This document shows, in pieces, positions 1-10,390 of a DNA stretch of 64,000 bases. A program made the translations under genes and the position numbers. This DNA is from Saccharina japonica. Taxonomy: Eukaryota > Sar > Phaeophyceae > Laminariales > Laminariaceae. Each line of letters starts with the position of its first letter. Positions within the stretch are counted from its first letter, which is position 1. The notes under the pieces are model-generated. The model worked only from the letters and a program-made list of their open reading frames with translations, was not told the DNA's origin and made no database searches. The DNA lies in assembly GCA_008828725.1 (NCBI GenBank), contig MEHQ01001173.1, forward strand, positions 262,411-326,410, in the 5' to 3' direction.

Positions 1-5
1 AGTCA

Positions 6-39
6 CTTCCATGGAAGCATCCATCCGCTTCCATGGAAG
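6..39. repeat. Two copies of palindrome CTTCCATGGAAG
   Basis: The 12-bp perfect palindrome CTTCCATGGAAG occurs at 6-17 and 28-39, and a partial third copy follows near 44-57. It lies at the window edge, so the full extent of the repeat cannot be seen. Confidence 0.7.
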
Positions 40-127
40 TAATGGAAGTTTCCATGGTGCACAAGTGGTGGAAGCTTACAAGGGGACCTTCAACCCACAT
101 CCATATAAAAATCAACTAACGTAGAAG

Positions 128-1312
128 ACCCCTGCGGCGGGATAGCATTAGGTAGCGCTATAGTAGTGAAGCAAGCACGTGCCCATGAGGTTGGTGTTGA
201 CCCACTCCGACCGCCTCTCCCTGACAGCCGCCGTGAGCAGCAGGCAGAGGATCCTCACGCGGCGGGCATGAATTGCGAGGTACAGTGCATTCAGCAACAC
301 CAGCTCGCTTCCGACCGCCCCCTATCCTCTTTCGGTGATCAGGGCGCGCACACCGTCCACGGCGGAGCCTGCCGATATGCGGCTACCACGAGCGGACACA
401 CCATGTTCTTCGTTTTCGCCCGGCATCATCATCATCGATCGGTTGCATCGCCCCCAGCGACAGCAACTTGGACACCACGCTCCCATGGCCTCCTCAGCAC
501 GCCCTAGAGAGCGGCGTGCCGACGGGACTGCAGCTGTTCAGCGTGGAGGGTGCTGCGGCGTACAGCATGCCGACGCGTGCTACGCAGGAGGCGGCACTTT
601 TTAGCTGAAAAGGGTTCTGAATGATCGGGCTCATTAACCCACATTTGTCGGACTTTCATTGTTTCTTGTGTTTCAATATTGTTCATGGTATACTTTGACC
701 ATGGTATTGTTCATCGGGTACGTAGCACTTTTAGTTTACTCCAACAGCAGTTTTTGGGTGGGGTATAGAGCTCCTCAAGTGACCACCCTTATGAGGCAAA
801 AACATGGTGCACCTCTACCGTAGCATGCGTCTGTCGACTAAGTCCATGTGACCGTTCGTTGTGGGCCACCATGTGCCCAGGGGTGCATCCCATTCCTTGG
901 GCCAAGGCCACGTCGGCGCCCGCCTCGAGCATCAACCGTGCCACTTCCACGCAGACGTGCGTGCCTAAGCAAGCCATCAATGTAGTGGGGTGCGGTCTCT
1001 GTGCTGTCGGTAGCGTTGAGGTCAGCGCGGGGCCGCCTCAGCTGCAGGTGAACGATTTCGACGTTCCCCCGCTCCTGGCCACAATATTCAGGGCCCGTTC
1101 GCCAGGAATGCTTATATCCATGTCAGTGCCGAAGCTTGGGCGCGACACCTACTGAGTGACAGGCCTGTGTCGGGATCTATCTGCCCCTTGCTCGAGTAAG
1201 AAGTTTACGATGCCGGCATGGTCGGCTAATATAGTGGCGGCCACACTAGGCGGCAAGGGTTGCTGTGGAGCCCCGTTCACGTTCGCTCCAACTTAATGCG
1301 CGGCCTTCACTA
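128..1312 (-). pseudogene. Decayed ankyrin-repeat gene, paralogue of the gene at 22.6-23.9 kb
   Basis: The minus strand aligns by eye with most of the intact ankyrin gene at 22650-23924, from near its N-terminus (about 1190-1312) to beyond its middle (about 130-500). Ankyrin hallmarks survive in short pieces, for example a VARLMLEAGADVALAQ stretch in the minus frame at 789-980 that matches VVGLLLEAGADPALAE in the intact gene. No long frame remains. Frames change repeatedly, and a 260-bp transposon (572-831) interrupts it. The C-terminal end found in the intact gene is not seen here. It is host-derived, so it documents an ankyrin family that expands and decays locally. A processed origin is possible, but the intact copy is also nearly intronless, so this cannot be decided. 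Confidence 0.85.
572..831. mobile_element. MITE family 1 copy (GACGC...GCGTC ends) inside the ankyrin pseudogene
   Basis: A 260-bp non-autonomous DNA element. The left end GACGCGTGCTACG mirrors the right end CGTAGCATGCGTC, and the right end continues inward as CACCTCTAC. The flanks are TGCC on the left and TGTC on the right. The intact ankyrin paralogue reads TGTC once at this place, so the paralogue acts as an empty site and supports a 4-bp target duplication. There is no coding capacity. Related copies lie at 8986, 16706, 54338 and 61008. Confidence 0.88.
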
Positions 1313-1439
1313 AAACACCAAATCGTCCATCACAAGCGCGCCCTGTAACAGCTGTGTAGATCGTTATTGTTCGTGGACATATGAATATCTCGTACCCGTA
1401 TCAGCTACTGTGGGAGAGAGGCGAGCTGAACGGCACCAC

Positions 1440-1690
1440 GGACGGAAGAAGGTGCCACAAACTGCGAGAAGAATAGCAGCAGTAACGGTAGCACCACCAG
1501 TAACAAGTAACCAAAAAGCATGGCTCAGCAGGCAGGGCAGAGAGCGGCACTGAGAGACGGAGCTAGCGCAGGAAGCAGGAACGAGGGCAGCTGCGCTCAT
1601 TCGTGCGCCGGCTTATCCCAGCCAAAACGTCCGACATTCATATCTTCGAACTCCCAGACAGAGTCAAAATTAAAAATTAAAAATTCAAGT
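1440..1690 (+). repeat. Dispersed repeat with AAAATT-type 3' tail (copy 1)
   Basis: Resembles 29745-29957. Both contain an AGCAGCAG-rich start, a shared stretch reading TTCGAACTCCC, and end in short tandem A/T-rich units (AAATT-AAAATT type). A terminal simple repeat of this kind is typical of LINE or SINE 3' ends, but no reverse transcriptase remnant is visible. Confidence 0.5.
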
Positions 1691-1752
1691 TCAATTGGTG
1701 CGGTAGGTCTGCATGATGTACGCCATCAATATACTATGCATCTATTAACAGA

Positions 1753-2119
1753 GTTGCACGCGGTCGGGTACCCGTTGCTAACGGGTACCCGGACATTTTC
1801 AGATCTATGAACCGTACCAGTCAGTGGCCGGGTACCCTTTTCTTCGGGCGCACGCACGTACTTACTTATTACGCTGGTAGAGAGCTGTTGTTTCGGACAT
1901 GAACACACAGAAAAGAGCGGAGAAAAAAAACATTGGAGAAATAAACGGTATCGATCCTGTCGCGACGTGGAGAGACGACCTTCATGTGATTTTCTGTGTT
2001 CGCTCTCCCCCCCCGCCAGCAAATCACTTCGTATTCGTACGTTTTATCGGTTTCCCGTCATGTATTATTTGTGTCGTCGTGTTTCTTGAACGTATGATAT
2101 GAGTACGATATGTAATATC
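1753..2119 (+). repeat. Dispersed repeat starting with a GGGTACCC hairpin (copy 1)
   Basis: Begins with a perfect hairpin at 1765-1791: 12-bp arms CGGGTACCCGTT and AACGGGTACCCG around a 3-base loop. The following 330 bp align with 52690-53045, including AGACGACCTTCATG and the end ATGATATGAGTACGATAT. No protein is evident. Class unknown. Confidence 0.7.
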
Positions 2120-2440
2120 AATCAATGCGTCATACCTGGTACAGAATACTACCTGATATCAACGAACAGTAATAATAGTAGTACGGGAGACCTGCTATTA
2201 TTCCTGGTGTAAAAGTGATGAGAACACAGGAAATCGGAGTTCTTATTATTTGAGAATGAGCGCGTTCGACGCTATATTTTATTCTTCAGTAAAACGACTC
2301 CCGAATTTCTTGTTTCCCTGCGAATATCAGCTTCTTTTCTTTTTTTTTTGTTCGTTTTCTTATTATTAGGTGTCCTGTCTTTGTGTACTACAAACAAAGG
2401 TCGTCAGAGTCCGAGTGCGAGTCATTGGGACTCTCAGTCA
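2120..2440. other. No feature seen
   Basis: A+T-rich sequence with short tracts such as a T10 run near 2340. No coding frame or repeat relation was recognised. Confidence 0.4.
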
Positions 2441-2591
2441 TGGATAAAAATGCAAGGCAAGAGCCGTAGTGGGGGAGGAGGGAGAAGAGCCTACTTTGTG
2501 ACCCCGGATCTGAGTTACGACCAGGGAGAAAGGAAGGGCAAAGATAATAAATGGGATGGACCAAGGATGGACAAACAAAAAAAAATAAAAT
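2441..2591 (+). mobile_element. tRNA-SINE, 3' fragment
   Basis: Matches the 3' half of the SINE at 3402-3749: ATAAAAATGCAAGGCAAGA, a G/A-rich block, CCCGGATCTGAGTTACGA and a final AAATGGGATGGA followed by an A-rich tail. The tRNA-like head is missing, as expected for a 5'-truncated retroposon. Confidence 0.75.
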
Positions 2592-2599
2592 GACTGGTC

Positions 2600-2840
2600 A
2601 GTTTGAAGTACTGAGTCCCTAGAGTACCCGAAGGCTAATAATTTTTAAGTGGTTGACTGAGTCCTAGCGAGTCTGTAGGGTATACCGAAGGTTGAAAAAT
2701 GACTGTGAGTACTCGCGAGTCCCTCGTAGGGTACCGAAAGCTGGAATGACTGAGTCCTCTCGCAAGTCCCCACGTATGATTATAAGGTACCGAAAGCTTA
2801 TAAATGAATGAGTCCTTTTGCGGGTCCCGAGCCAACGGGT
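2600..2840 (+). repeat. Diverged minisatellite, about five units of 45-58 bp
   Basis: Successive units share GACTGAGTCC, GCGAGTCC, a GGGTACCGAA block and an AAAAT end. Starts lie near 2602, 2655, 2700, 2749 and 2804. Unit lengths vary, so it is old or has been reshuffled. Confidence 0.7.
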
Positions 2841-2904
2841 TAACCAAAAATGAAACACATTTCATTTACGACGGGTACTCTCCTGCAGTCAGTACCTGGT
2901 CAGT

Positions 2905-3130
2905 TGTTGTTGTTGTTGTTGTCTTCATATTAAACCCGTTTTTTCTACTCAACCACATTATCAGTACACCCAGTGCCTGTCCTGATTCACAGTCCTAGAG
3001 AGATGCAAATTCTGTGGTCACAGACTGAAACAGAGAAAAACCAAAACAAAATAAACGCAAGTGAGATGCGTAACGTACCGGGTACGAGAACACAACGACA
3101 CGAGCCGAACCGAAAAATAAGAACAAAAAG
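2905..3130 (+). repeat. Dispersed repeat (copy 1; partner at 28325-28567)
   Basis: Shares long blocks with 28325-28567: TTAAACCCGTT, CAGTACACCCAGTG, AGAGAAAAACCAAAACAAAA and ACGTACCGGGTACGAGAACA. Its antisense strand carries an F/S/Y-rich open frame that extends into the neighbouring SINE. I treat that frame as spurious. Confidence 0.75.
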
Positions 3131-3401
3131 ACAAATGATAAAAAGAAATTTTGAAATGAACAGAATACAAATGACGCAGGGAGACCGAAGCGCCCTCTAG
3201 AAGAAAGGCACACGTGCCCAAGAGGAACAGATAACTAACTGCTGCTGCACGGGCGAGGCAACACGAAAAAGGGGGAGACACCGGCATGAGGTGGAAACAA
3301 AGGGAGAAACAAGGCAAAACAGCAAGAAAGAAAGAAGACACGAGAGAGCTTGTTATCGTGTCATTTTGTCGGACATGAAACATAAACATAGAGTGATAGC
3401 C

Positions 3402-3749
3402 GGTCGCCCCGGTAGAAGAGTAGTGGTCAGCTTCAAAGACTACTATCATTGGTACCCAAGATCGAATCCCACCGTGGTGAGAGATTTTGTCTTTGTTTGA
3501 AAAAATACAAAGGAACCAATTGCTGAGAGCGCCTTTGTGGCGTGGGTAGGCGGAATCCGACGCAAGTCGACGAGGGAAGAAAGTGCTGAAATCTTCTCGC
3601 GATAAAAATGCAAGGCAAGAACCGTAGTGGGGGAGGAGGGAGAAGAGCCTACTTTGTGACCCCGGATCTGAGTTACGACTAGGAAGGAGAGAGAAAGGAA
3701 GGGCGAAGATAATAAATGGGATGGAAAAAAGAAAAAAGAAAAAAGAGAG
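3402..3749 (+). mobile_element. tRNA-derived SINE, near full length
   Basis: Starts GGTCGCCCCGG like the head of the copy at 21074 and keeps a B-box-like GATCGAATCCC. The body carries TTCTCGCGATAAAAATGCA and CCGGATCTGAGTTACGA. It ends at AAATGGGATGG plus an A-rich tail. Six members of this family are in the window on both strands. The pol III promoter head suggests tRNA ancestry, and mobility would have depended on a partner LINE that is not seen here. Confidence 0.8.
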
Positions 3750-4500
3750 TGAAACATAAACATAGATAGAGTGTTTACGTACAGAGTGTACTGCATTGCT
3801 GCTGTTGTTGTTGTTGTTTGTTGTAGGACGTAGGGAACAAAAATTCAAATATAAGATTTCCGATTCTTGTCGATGAACAAACAACGCATGTTGATTGGTG
3901 TCTTTCGTACGAGTACGCACAGTGGAATACGTAAAAATACGACTCTTCTGCTTTCAAAATTCCACGTACGACGAGACGACGAGGCGACGAGCGCGGGACC
4001 AGGAACCGGTCTTTGGCGGCGCAATAGTGGCCAATCACGCGGGTGCGGGTTCTGGCGAGGGCACCACCCTGCTTCCGTGTTTGCCCTTCCGTGGCGATTT
4101 CGTTGAGCTTGGGGCTGGGCCGGAACTCGCTCTGTGGTGCTGGACAGCAGGGAGGTACTCTGTTACAACGGCCACAATTGGGCAGGATATTTCGGTCAGC
4201 GGTTACTGCGCTGCCGAGAGCATCGCGGTTGAATTTCGGCACTGCCGTGTATTTCCGACCATTTTTGGTCCTGCCTGGGAGCAGCACGAGGCACTACGAG
4301 AGCAGGAGAAAAGCAGACAGGAAGACCGCGCGGCGGGCGCGCGATGGCTATCTTCTGGTCGTGCATTTTGGAAAGCGGGATATGAATGTGCGTACACAGC
4401 AGTAGTTGCGCGAAGGTGCAGTATAATTGGTACTTTGGGGCAAACGCGGTTGTGTCGTACGCCAGAACACTGCTGTACTCGTACTCTGTTAGTGTGATCG
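3750..4500. other. G+C-rich stretch, no accepted gene
   Basis: 3960-4490 is richer in G+C and holds overlapping open frames on both strands (about 200 codons on plus, 170 on minus). The plus frame has no ATG, and neither translation resembles a family I know. It could be a decayed exon. Confidence 0.35.
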
Positions 4501-7130
4501 ACCGAGGATGGACAGGATTCGAGTGACTTTCAAGTTTGCAAGTGGCAGACGCCGAGTGGCGCCCCCACGCCCTCGTTTTAAGTCGCCATGTTCGTAGCCT
4601 CGGTACTGCTGTACCAGGGCTGTACTGACGTTCTGACGTACTGCTGTACGCGAAAAAGTCGACGGTGCCATTCGTTGCGGGCTCTCCCCCGATCGTTGAT
4701 TCGTGTCTACCAGGTACACTTTTACAGCAGTAAACACCTGATGATAGTTTTTTCTACTGTTTCTGCTTACAGCAGTACTGCTGCTATTGAACCGTGCAGT
4801 GTACTCGTACGAGTCGATTTCGAGTACATCCCATTGGTCACCGGTCTTTTTATACTGCTGTACATAAGAGCTGTTCCTCGCCCAGATGCACGATGCGCAG
4901 CCATCTTGCTATGAACAAGTGCGCTTGTCTACCGGTGTACTGCTGTAGACTCTGTAGGCTAGGCGACGAGCACCGGTATCCGGCGTGTTTGGTTGTTCGT
5001 GTTGGCTCTCAGGCTCCTCATATAGCCTGTCATACACCTGGTACGGCAGTACCCGTAGAGTAGTCGCAGAAACGTCGTAGAGTAGAACAATACGTGAGGT
5101 TTTCGCACCGATCGGTGTCTGTGTGGCATTTCGTGAGCAGTACAGCAGAAGCCTACATGCTTAGGAGTGCATGTGGCAGCCCTGACACACACAGAGGGTT
5201 CGTGGTCAATCTGTCAGCTCTACTATTTGTACAGCAGTACTTCACCAATCAGCAGGAGTAGTACCAGGCTGCTGTCCGCCAAAATATCATTTCGAGCTTC
5301 GGGCAGACGACGTACCAGGTACTGGTTAGGTGTACGACGTAGGGTAGAGATCCTCTCGATTGCCAGCGGACTTTGACAACCTGCTTGCAATCGCACAAAA
5401 GTTACTGTAATTGCCTGTACATTCCTCGTGACTTCGACATCTTACGTGTGCCACACTTGTGTTCGCCTCGATCAACTCCTCCTTGCCTGCTAAGGAATCA
5501 ACTGGCACGTCTTCGAAGGGCGTACCATGGTACTGCTGTATCATACTCGCGCTGTACGTAGCTGTAGTGCTGTAGTAGGACGACATGTAATATGGACGAA
5601 AGGTAACATCATCGTCAAATACCTCAAACCAAAAACGGTTTCATGCAAAAATGGTTGATGGTTGATGATGAAGATCGTAACGCCCGAGATATACTTCCGG
5701 GTGGGAGGGGTGAGCCGTGAGGAGCGAAGATACCAGGATACACCAAGCGGCTACACGAAAGACCAGCAAAGCCGAAGCAAGGTTGCCTACCTGCCGAGCC
5801 CGGACTCAGTCCCGAAGGAGCCACCCCGCCAGTGGGGCTAGCGGAGCAAAGGGAGCTTGAGTGAGACGCGGGCTACTTCAGCCGGTCGCTTTCGTAGTAG
5901 GCAGGTGGGCTACCCTGCCTCCGAGAATCGAAAAATGCCCTCGAACTACAAGCAGGTATTTTTTTTACGTGCTGCTATTCAGTAAAAGACCACGAGTACT
6001 CGTACAGCAGTAGAGATACAAGATACGAGGGACTGTACCAGAGGTATGCTGCTGTCAGGTAAAAAGTAAAAAGGGCAAGGCGCAGGACGTGCAATAACCG
6101 GTCGGACCCTAACCTTGCCGGGTCAATGTGTGGGTCGTATATTTGTTGGGCGTATTGTCACTACAATACGCGGTATTTTTTATCGGTACCCAGTACGCTG
6201 TGCCATGTATCATCGTTTACTGTAGTAGTACGGCAGTATCTTGGGCCCTGAGCCTTGTTCATATCCTCAAGATAAAGGTGAAACATAATCCAGCCCACCC
6301 ATGCTCTCCGCTGATTTCAGCACCTCCTGTGGGACTCGTTGCACTGGCAGGACCAGTCCTAATCGCACACCAGGTTAATGCAGCACGGGCACACAGGACA
6401 CAGCATCATGGTGCTGAGGGCTTGAAGCCTGCCTTGCGTCCTAACCCGCGCGGGCGTTCAGCTGTAGTATGTACTGCTGTAGTCGAGCACATCGCCAAAA
6501 GTTAAGCTACAGCAGCAGTAGTTACAGCAGTACTGCTGTAGATCTTTGAGCAATAAACGCTCGCGAAATAAACCAGCGAGGACGCAGACACATGCCTTCA
6601 AGGCAAAAGGCCATGCCACAGCAGCAGGCACAATCGGTAATACAAGTACGAGCATCGCAGTACCAGCACGCGGTAGGGCCGGCAGGAGGTACAACGGACG
6701 TGACGCGGGTGATGTTTGTGCGGGTTGTGCACCCTGGGCCGGGGCAAGAAACGGCATACAGGTTTTACAGCAGTTATTTGATATCTTACAGTACAGCTAG
6801 CGTTTTCTTTCACCTTCAGTGCAGATGGCAGAACCGGTGTCAACATTACCGATATACATAATGTACTGTCATTCATTGATCTCCGGTCTTGAGTCTCCCA
6901 TGAATCAGATACGCATGTGTCGGGTTTTTTTCGATACTCAACCAGGAAACAGGGGGGGGGGTTCTTGTGCCAATCAACCATGTGCCATCGTTTTTTTCGC
7001 GCGGTACGTACAGTAGTTGCAGATAGGTCGTAGCGGGCATCAGGTAGGCGAATATTCTGCCTGGTTCGCAGAACTGCTGTGCTGTACGAATAACATTCAT
7101 ACATATTTGTAGCATACAACTCTGGTCGGA
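4500..7130 (+). repeat. Diverged 2+ kb dispersed repeat, copy A, rich in TACTGCTGTA
   Basis: Blocks recur in the same order in 43020-45200: CTGCTTGCAAT near 5380, AAAATGGTTGATGGTTGATG near 5650, ACACCAAGCGGCTACAC near 5737, CCCGAAGGAGCC near 5812, a GGTGATGTTTGTGCGGGT block near 6706 and GGGGTTCTTGTGCCA near 6958. The two copies look roughly 65-75 percent alike by eye. No frame is open across both copies. The 10-mer TACTGCTGTA, or its complement TACAGCAGTA, recurs at least ten times. Transposon, segmental duplicate or decayed gene cannot be told apart. Confidence 0.65.
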
Positions 7131-7224
7131 AATGTAAGGACCTTTCGGGCGTTAATATGAATACTAAACGGTCTTTACACTGTAGTTAGGCCCAGAGTAT
7201 AGTGGTACTAAACTGACTACTGTA

Positions 7225-7328
7225 TTACGGCGGACCTGTAAATAGGACCAAATGTGCTTAATATAATGCTGGAATATATAGGTTTTTGTGTGGGTGATGG
7301 GTCCTGATTACTATGGTCGGAAAGTAAT
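7225..7328. mobile_element. MITE family 2 copy
   Basis: About 105 bp between TA dinucleotides. The left end TTACGGCGGACC is partly mirrored at the right. The internal AATAGGACCAAATGTGCTTA and GATGGGTCCTGATTACTATG match copies at 8288, 38567 and 52030. Confidence 0.75.
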
Positions 7329-7329
7329 A

Positions 7330-8090
7330 GCGCGCCTACAAACTACAAACCGAAGTTTCCCCGTGATATCCCCCGCACCCTCTCGCCCACGCCCAGTCAA
7401 TGTTGGAGATCGAGATATAATCGACTTTACAGTGTCACGACCTCCACTCGATTGCCGTGATCGGATGTCGATTCGTAGTGTTCACAGTTCCGGTCGTCAT
7501 CTTGATAATTTGATCGAGATCATCGCGATCTTGGTGTTTCTTTCTTGCATGCTTTCCCCCCCGCCCAAAAAACGCCTGTTTATATATAAGGCGTTATGCA
7601 TTAAAAAAATGTCGTTTTCTCGCCGCGGGCACATTCAGCCGACGCCAGACACTACCGCCACCGCGCCGGGCCCTTGCTGTTGCTGACACGACGATGCCGT
7701 ACCCGTAGCGCCATTGACTGCTGCTGCTGTGGTACAGTAGCTGTACATATATACTGTAGTGCGTACTAAAGTACCCCAGGTATTGCAAACGGTACACGAC
7801 AACTACCAGGCATGTAAGAAAAAACAGGAAAGCCGGTCCAGGATGCATGTCTTGTTTGAGAATGGGTGAGTTCTCCACTAACTTCACTATCACGACTGCC
7901 GAATTTACGATTTCCTAGTAAATGTCACCCTGCCTTTCTTATTGCTCCGTTTCTTATTAGGTTTTCTGTCTTACATTGCTTCGTTGTCTTGAGCAAGCAG
8001 ACGTTGGGATAATCCCCCTTTTTCATGGGGTGACTTCTGTAATCTACGTAACAGTAGCAACGAAAATCGACCGCCGTTGTTTTGTATGAC
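7330..8090. other. No accepted gene
   Basis: Holds a TATATATAAGG motif near 7580 and a G+C-rich stretch at 7620-7690. Short frames on both strands lack family resemblance. A core promoter at 7580 is possible but nothing downstream supports it. Confidence 0.3.
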
Positions 8091-8287
8091 GGTTTTCATC
8101 ACCTATTAATAGTTGCTGCATGCGCGCTCTCACCTCTCACCGCTCCACGAGACACGCCAAACACAAGAAGACCGTACCTTTTCTTTGCATGCCGCTGTAC
8201 TCTACTGTATAGTATTTTGCAGGGCTGACAAGGTGGCTCCTTCCCAAGAAGGATACGTTGGTTTCTCCTCGATACTACTGTACACTA

Positions 8288-8395
8288 TTACGGGGGACCA
8301 TAGTAATCAGGACCCATCACATACAATAAAAACTAAATATTACAGTATTTTTACTAAGCAGATTTGGTCCTGAATACCATGTTCCGCCCGTACTG
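8288..8395. mobile_element. MITE family 2 copy
   Basis: Reads TTACGGGGGACCATAGTAAT at the left end and ends in a diverged mirror of it (TGTTCCGCCCGTA). The orientation is opposite to the copy at 7225. TA flanks are present on the left. Confidence 0.72.
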
Positions 8396-8542
8396 TTAAT
8401 ACTGACCGCTGTTGTATGGTGACACGTGACAGATACATACCTGGTATGAATACGTACGTAACTGTTTTGCTACGGTCATTATGTCACTCTCATTTTGTTA
8501 CGCCCTTTCCAGCGTTTCGCGCTGATTCATACGCCGTCTTCT

Positions 8543-8597
8543 TTCCTCCCTCCCTCCCTCCCTCCCTCCCTCCCTCCCTCCCTCTCATCCCTCCCTC
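8543..8597. repeat. CCCT/CTCC microsatellite
   Basis: Tandem CCCT units, about nine uninterrupted and then imperfect. It lies inside a 145-bp family member and looks like local slippage in its CTTCCTCCGTC segment. Confidence 0.9.
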
Positions 8598-8985
8598 CCT
8601 GCCTCCGTCTATCTTCCTACACCAGAATACAGCATGCCGGAGTAACCCATCTAGGAGGCGGTTTCTCGTTCGGGCAATCTAAACCGACTCGGATTCGATT
8701 TTCATGGCGGTGTATGCCGGCGCTTACATATCTCCGGTGTGCTTCACAAACCTTCCGGCGTGCTGGGCGGGGGAAAGTTTAGCTCTTTGCTGGAGCAGCG
8801 CTATATGGGGAAAAGGGGTCCTTCGCTGGTGAGTGCCGTAATCCCGACTATTATTACAGTAGTAGGATATCGCCTGATCCGTGCGTCAGTAGAGGGGTAT
8901 GAAATTGCACTTTTTTACTGACGGAGGCCCCTCAACTCAAAGAAGGAACTACACGGGTGACCGGCCGGGACCCCCCCTTATGAAT

Positions 8986-9331
8986 GACGCTTGCTACGGT
9001 AGAGGTAGCGCTTTTCGGAGGAAACGTTTTCTGAACGATCGGGCTCCTTAACCCATTCAGAACTGAAAAATTTACCCCACACTAATTCCAAGTAATTTTA
9101 CCCCAAAAACGGGGCGACCGGTTCTTAAGGGGTTAATCCAAACTCGTTGAACTTTTTTATTGTGTTGCAACAGTTTCCATTGTAGGTCGTGGGGATCGCT
9201 TATCGAGTACCAATTTTAAAATTCCTCCAAAATCCATTTTTTGGGGGGGTGACTTACTATTAGTATAGAGCTTCTCCAGTGAAGGATTTGGAGAAAACAA
9301 TGTTTGGTGCACATCTACCGTAGCACGCGTC
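8986..9331. mobile_element. MITE family 1 copy with nested TTAA element
   Basis: The left end GACGCTTGCTACGGTAGAGG and right end CATCTACCGTAGCACGCGTC are complementary. It carries the family's CGGGCTCCTTAACCCA block and the 3' AGAGCTTCTCCAGTGA block. The flanks (GAAT and CTTT) show no duplication, so one edge may have eroded. A TTAA-specific element is inserted at 9052-9132. Confidence 0.85.
9052..9132. mobile_element. TTAA-specific mini-element, nested
   Basis: Lies between two TTAA copies (9048-9051 and 9133-9136). Removing it and one TTAA restores the sequence other family 1 copies have here (CTCCTTAACCCAAACTCG). Termini are CCCATTCAG and CTTAAGGGG. The body has CCCACACTAATTCCAAGTA. TTAA preference is known for piggyBac and Kolobok transposons. 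Confidence 0.8.
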
Positions 9332-10390
9332 CTTTGTACAACGTGGGCGTACCATTTACCCTTGTGGAGACATCCAAAAATGCCTATATTATAGCAAACC
9401 CCACAACGTGTGGATAACATCTCAATTCGGCACGCTTGATCGTGCGCTATATACATTGTGCGTGATGCATGGGGGGGGGGGGGGGGGGGGTCCCCGGCCA
9501 CCTATATGTGAGCCCGATATCGCTGGAATATACTTTGGTGTATGCGTGTTTTCACAGTTTTTTTATAGATATGTAGGCGTTGTTTGTCGGGTTGCCCTTT
9601 CGCTTTATTCTCAAGGGCAGGTTTTGGGTGGCATAATATTATTAGTATACGTAGAGGTCCTCGAATGAGGGACCTCAGAAATATATAGGAGCATGCCTCC
9701 CGTAACGTGCTTCAGCCTTTCGTTGCTTGCAGAGAGGGTAGCCCGGTAAATATTCGTCGTGTTGCTCGTCCTGCAAATAGCTTTAAGACCTCAGAGCGAG
9801 ACACCTGCTTGCCTTCTTTCCTCCCTTGTTCTTGTCGTATGTATATACAGTAGTAAGTGTTTTTCCTCTGTCCTAGGACCGACCTGGGGCGCAGATCGTG
9901 TCGCCGTACATATATCGGTGGCGCTTACAGGGATAAAGTTGCGGTAAACACCAAGATATTTTATACAGGAAGCTGATTAGATAGAAGCGTTTTCTTAAAT
10001 AAACCGAGAAGCGTTTGCCTTCAAGGTCAAAATGTGTACCCAATTTTGGCCTATGTTTTGGGAATTTTCAAGAGATATGTTTAAAGTGGTTTTGAGAATT
10101 TTCAAAAATTGCGATGTTTTAACCTTTACACACCAGCCACATGCACACAACACCATGAACTCGCCCGTGAGCACCAGCCCCGTGTCGCAAACGCGGTAGA
10201 GAATCATCATTGGGCCGGCGTTACGCCATAGCAGTCGAGAGTGCGATGGGAATTCCACAAGGCGCTTCTGGGACAGTTTTTTTTTTTTTTTCGATTTTTT
10301 TTTTGCCCCCGGAATAGGGGGCGAAATGCGGCCACTTTCAGGCCGACTATTTTGTTTTCGGCTGTTTTCCCGCCTGAAGTGAAACGTGAG
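9332..10390. other. G20 tract and scattered fragments; no gene
   Basis: An uninterrupted G20 tract lies at 9471-9490. 9600-9716 resembles the right half of MITE family 1 (GAGGTCCTCGAATGAG, then a degraded end). 9995-10390 has A- and T-rich runs and no recognisable frame. Confidence 0.4.

Larger units (their letters stand above)
8090..8720 (+). repeat. Member of the 145-bp repeat family with its head segment
   Basis: CGCTCTCACCTCTCACC near 8125 and the following 150 bp match 48760-48900. 8505-8720 carries the core of the 145-bp family (GCGCTGATTCAT, CCGTCTAT, GGAGGCGGTTTCTCGTTCGGG). A MITE (8288-8395) and a CCCT microsatellite (8543-8597) lie inside it. Confidence 0.65.

Noticed and set aside
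3018-3920. 300-codon open frame on the minus strand
   Set aside because: It runs antisense through a dispersed repeat and a SINE, is rich in F, S, Y and L, and the same stretch in the second repeat copy (28.3 kb) changes frame. Treated as a chance frame.
3895-4497. 200-codon plus frame in a G+C-rich stretch
   Set aside because: No ATG, no recognisable domain, and an equally long frame on the opposite strand.
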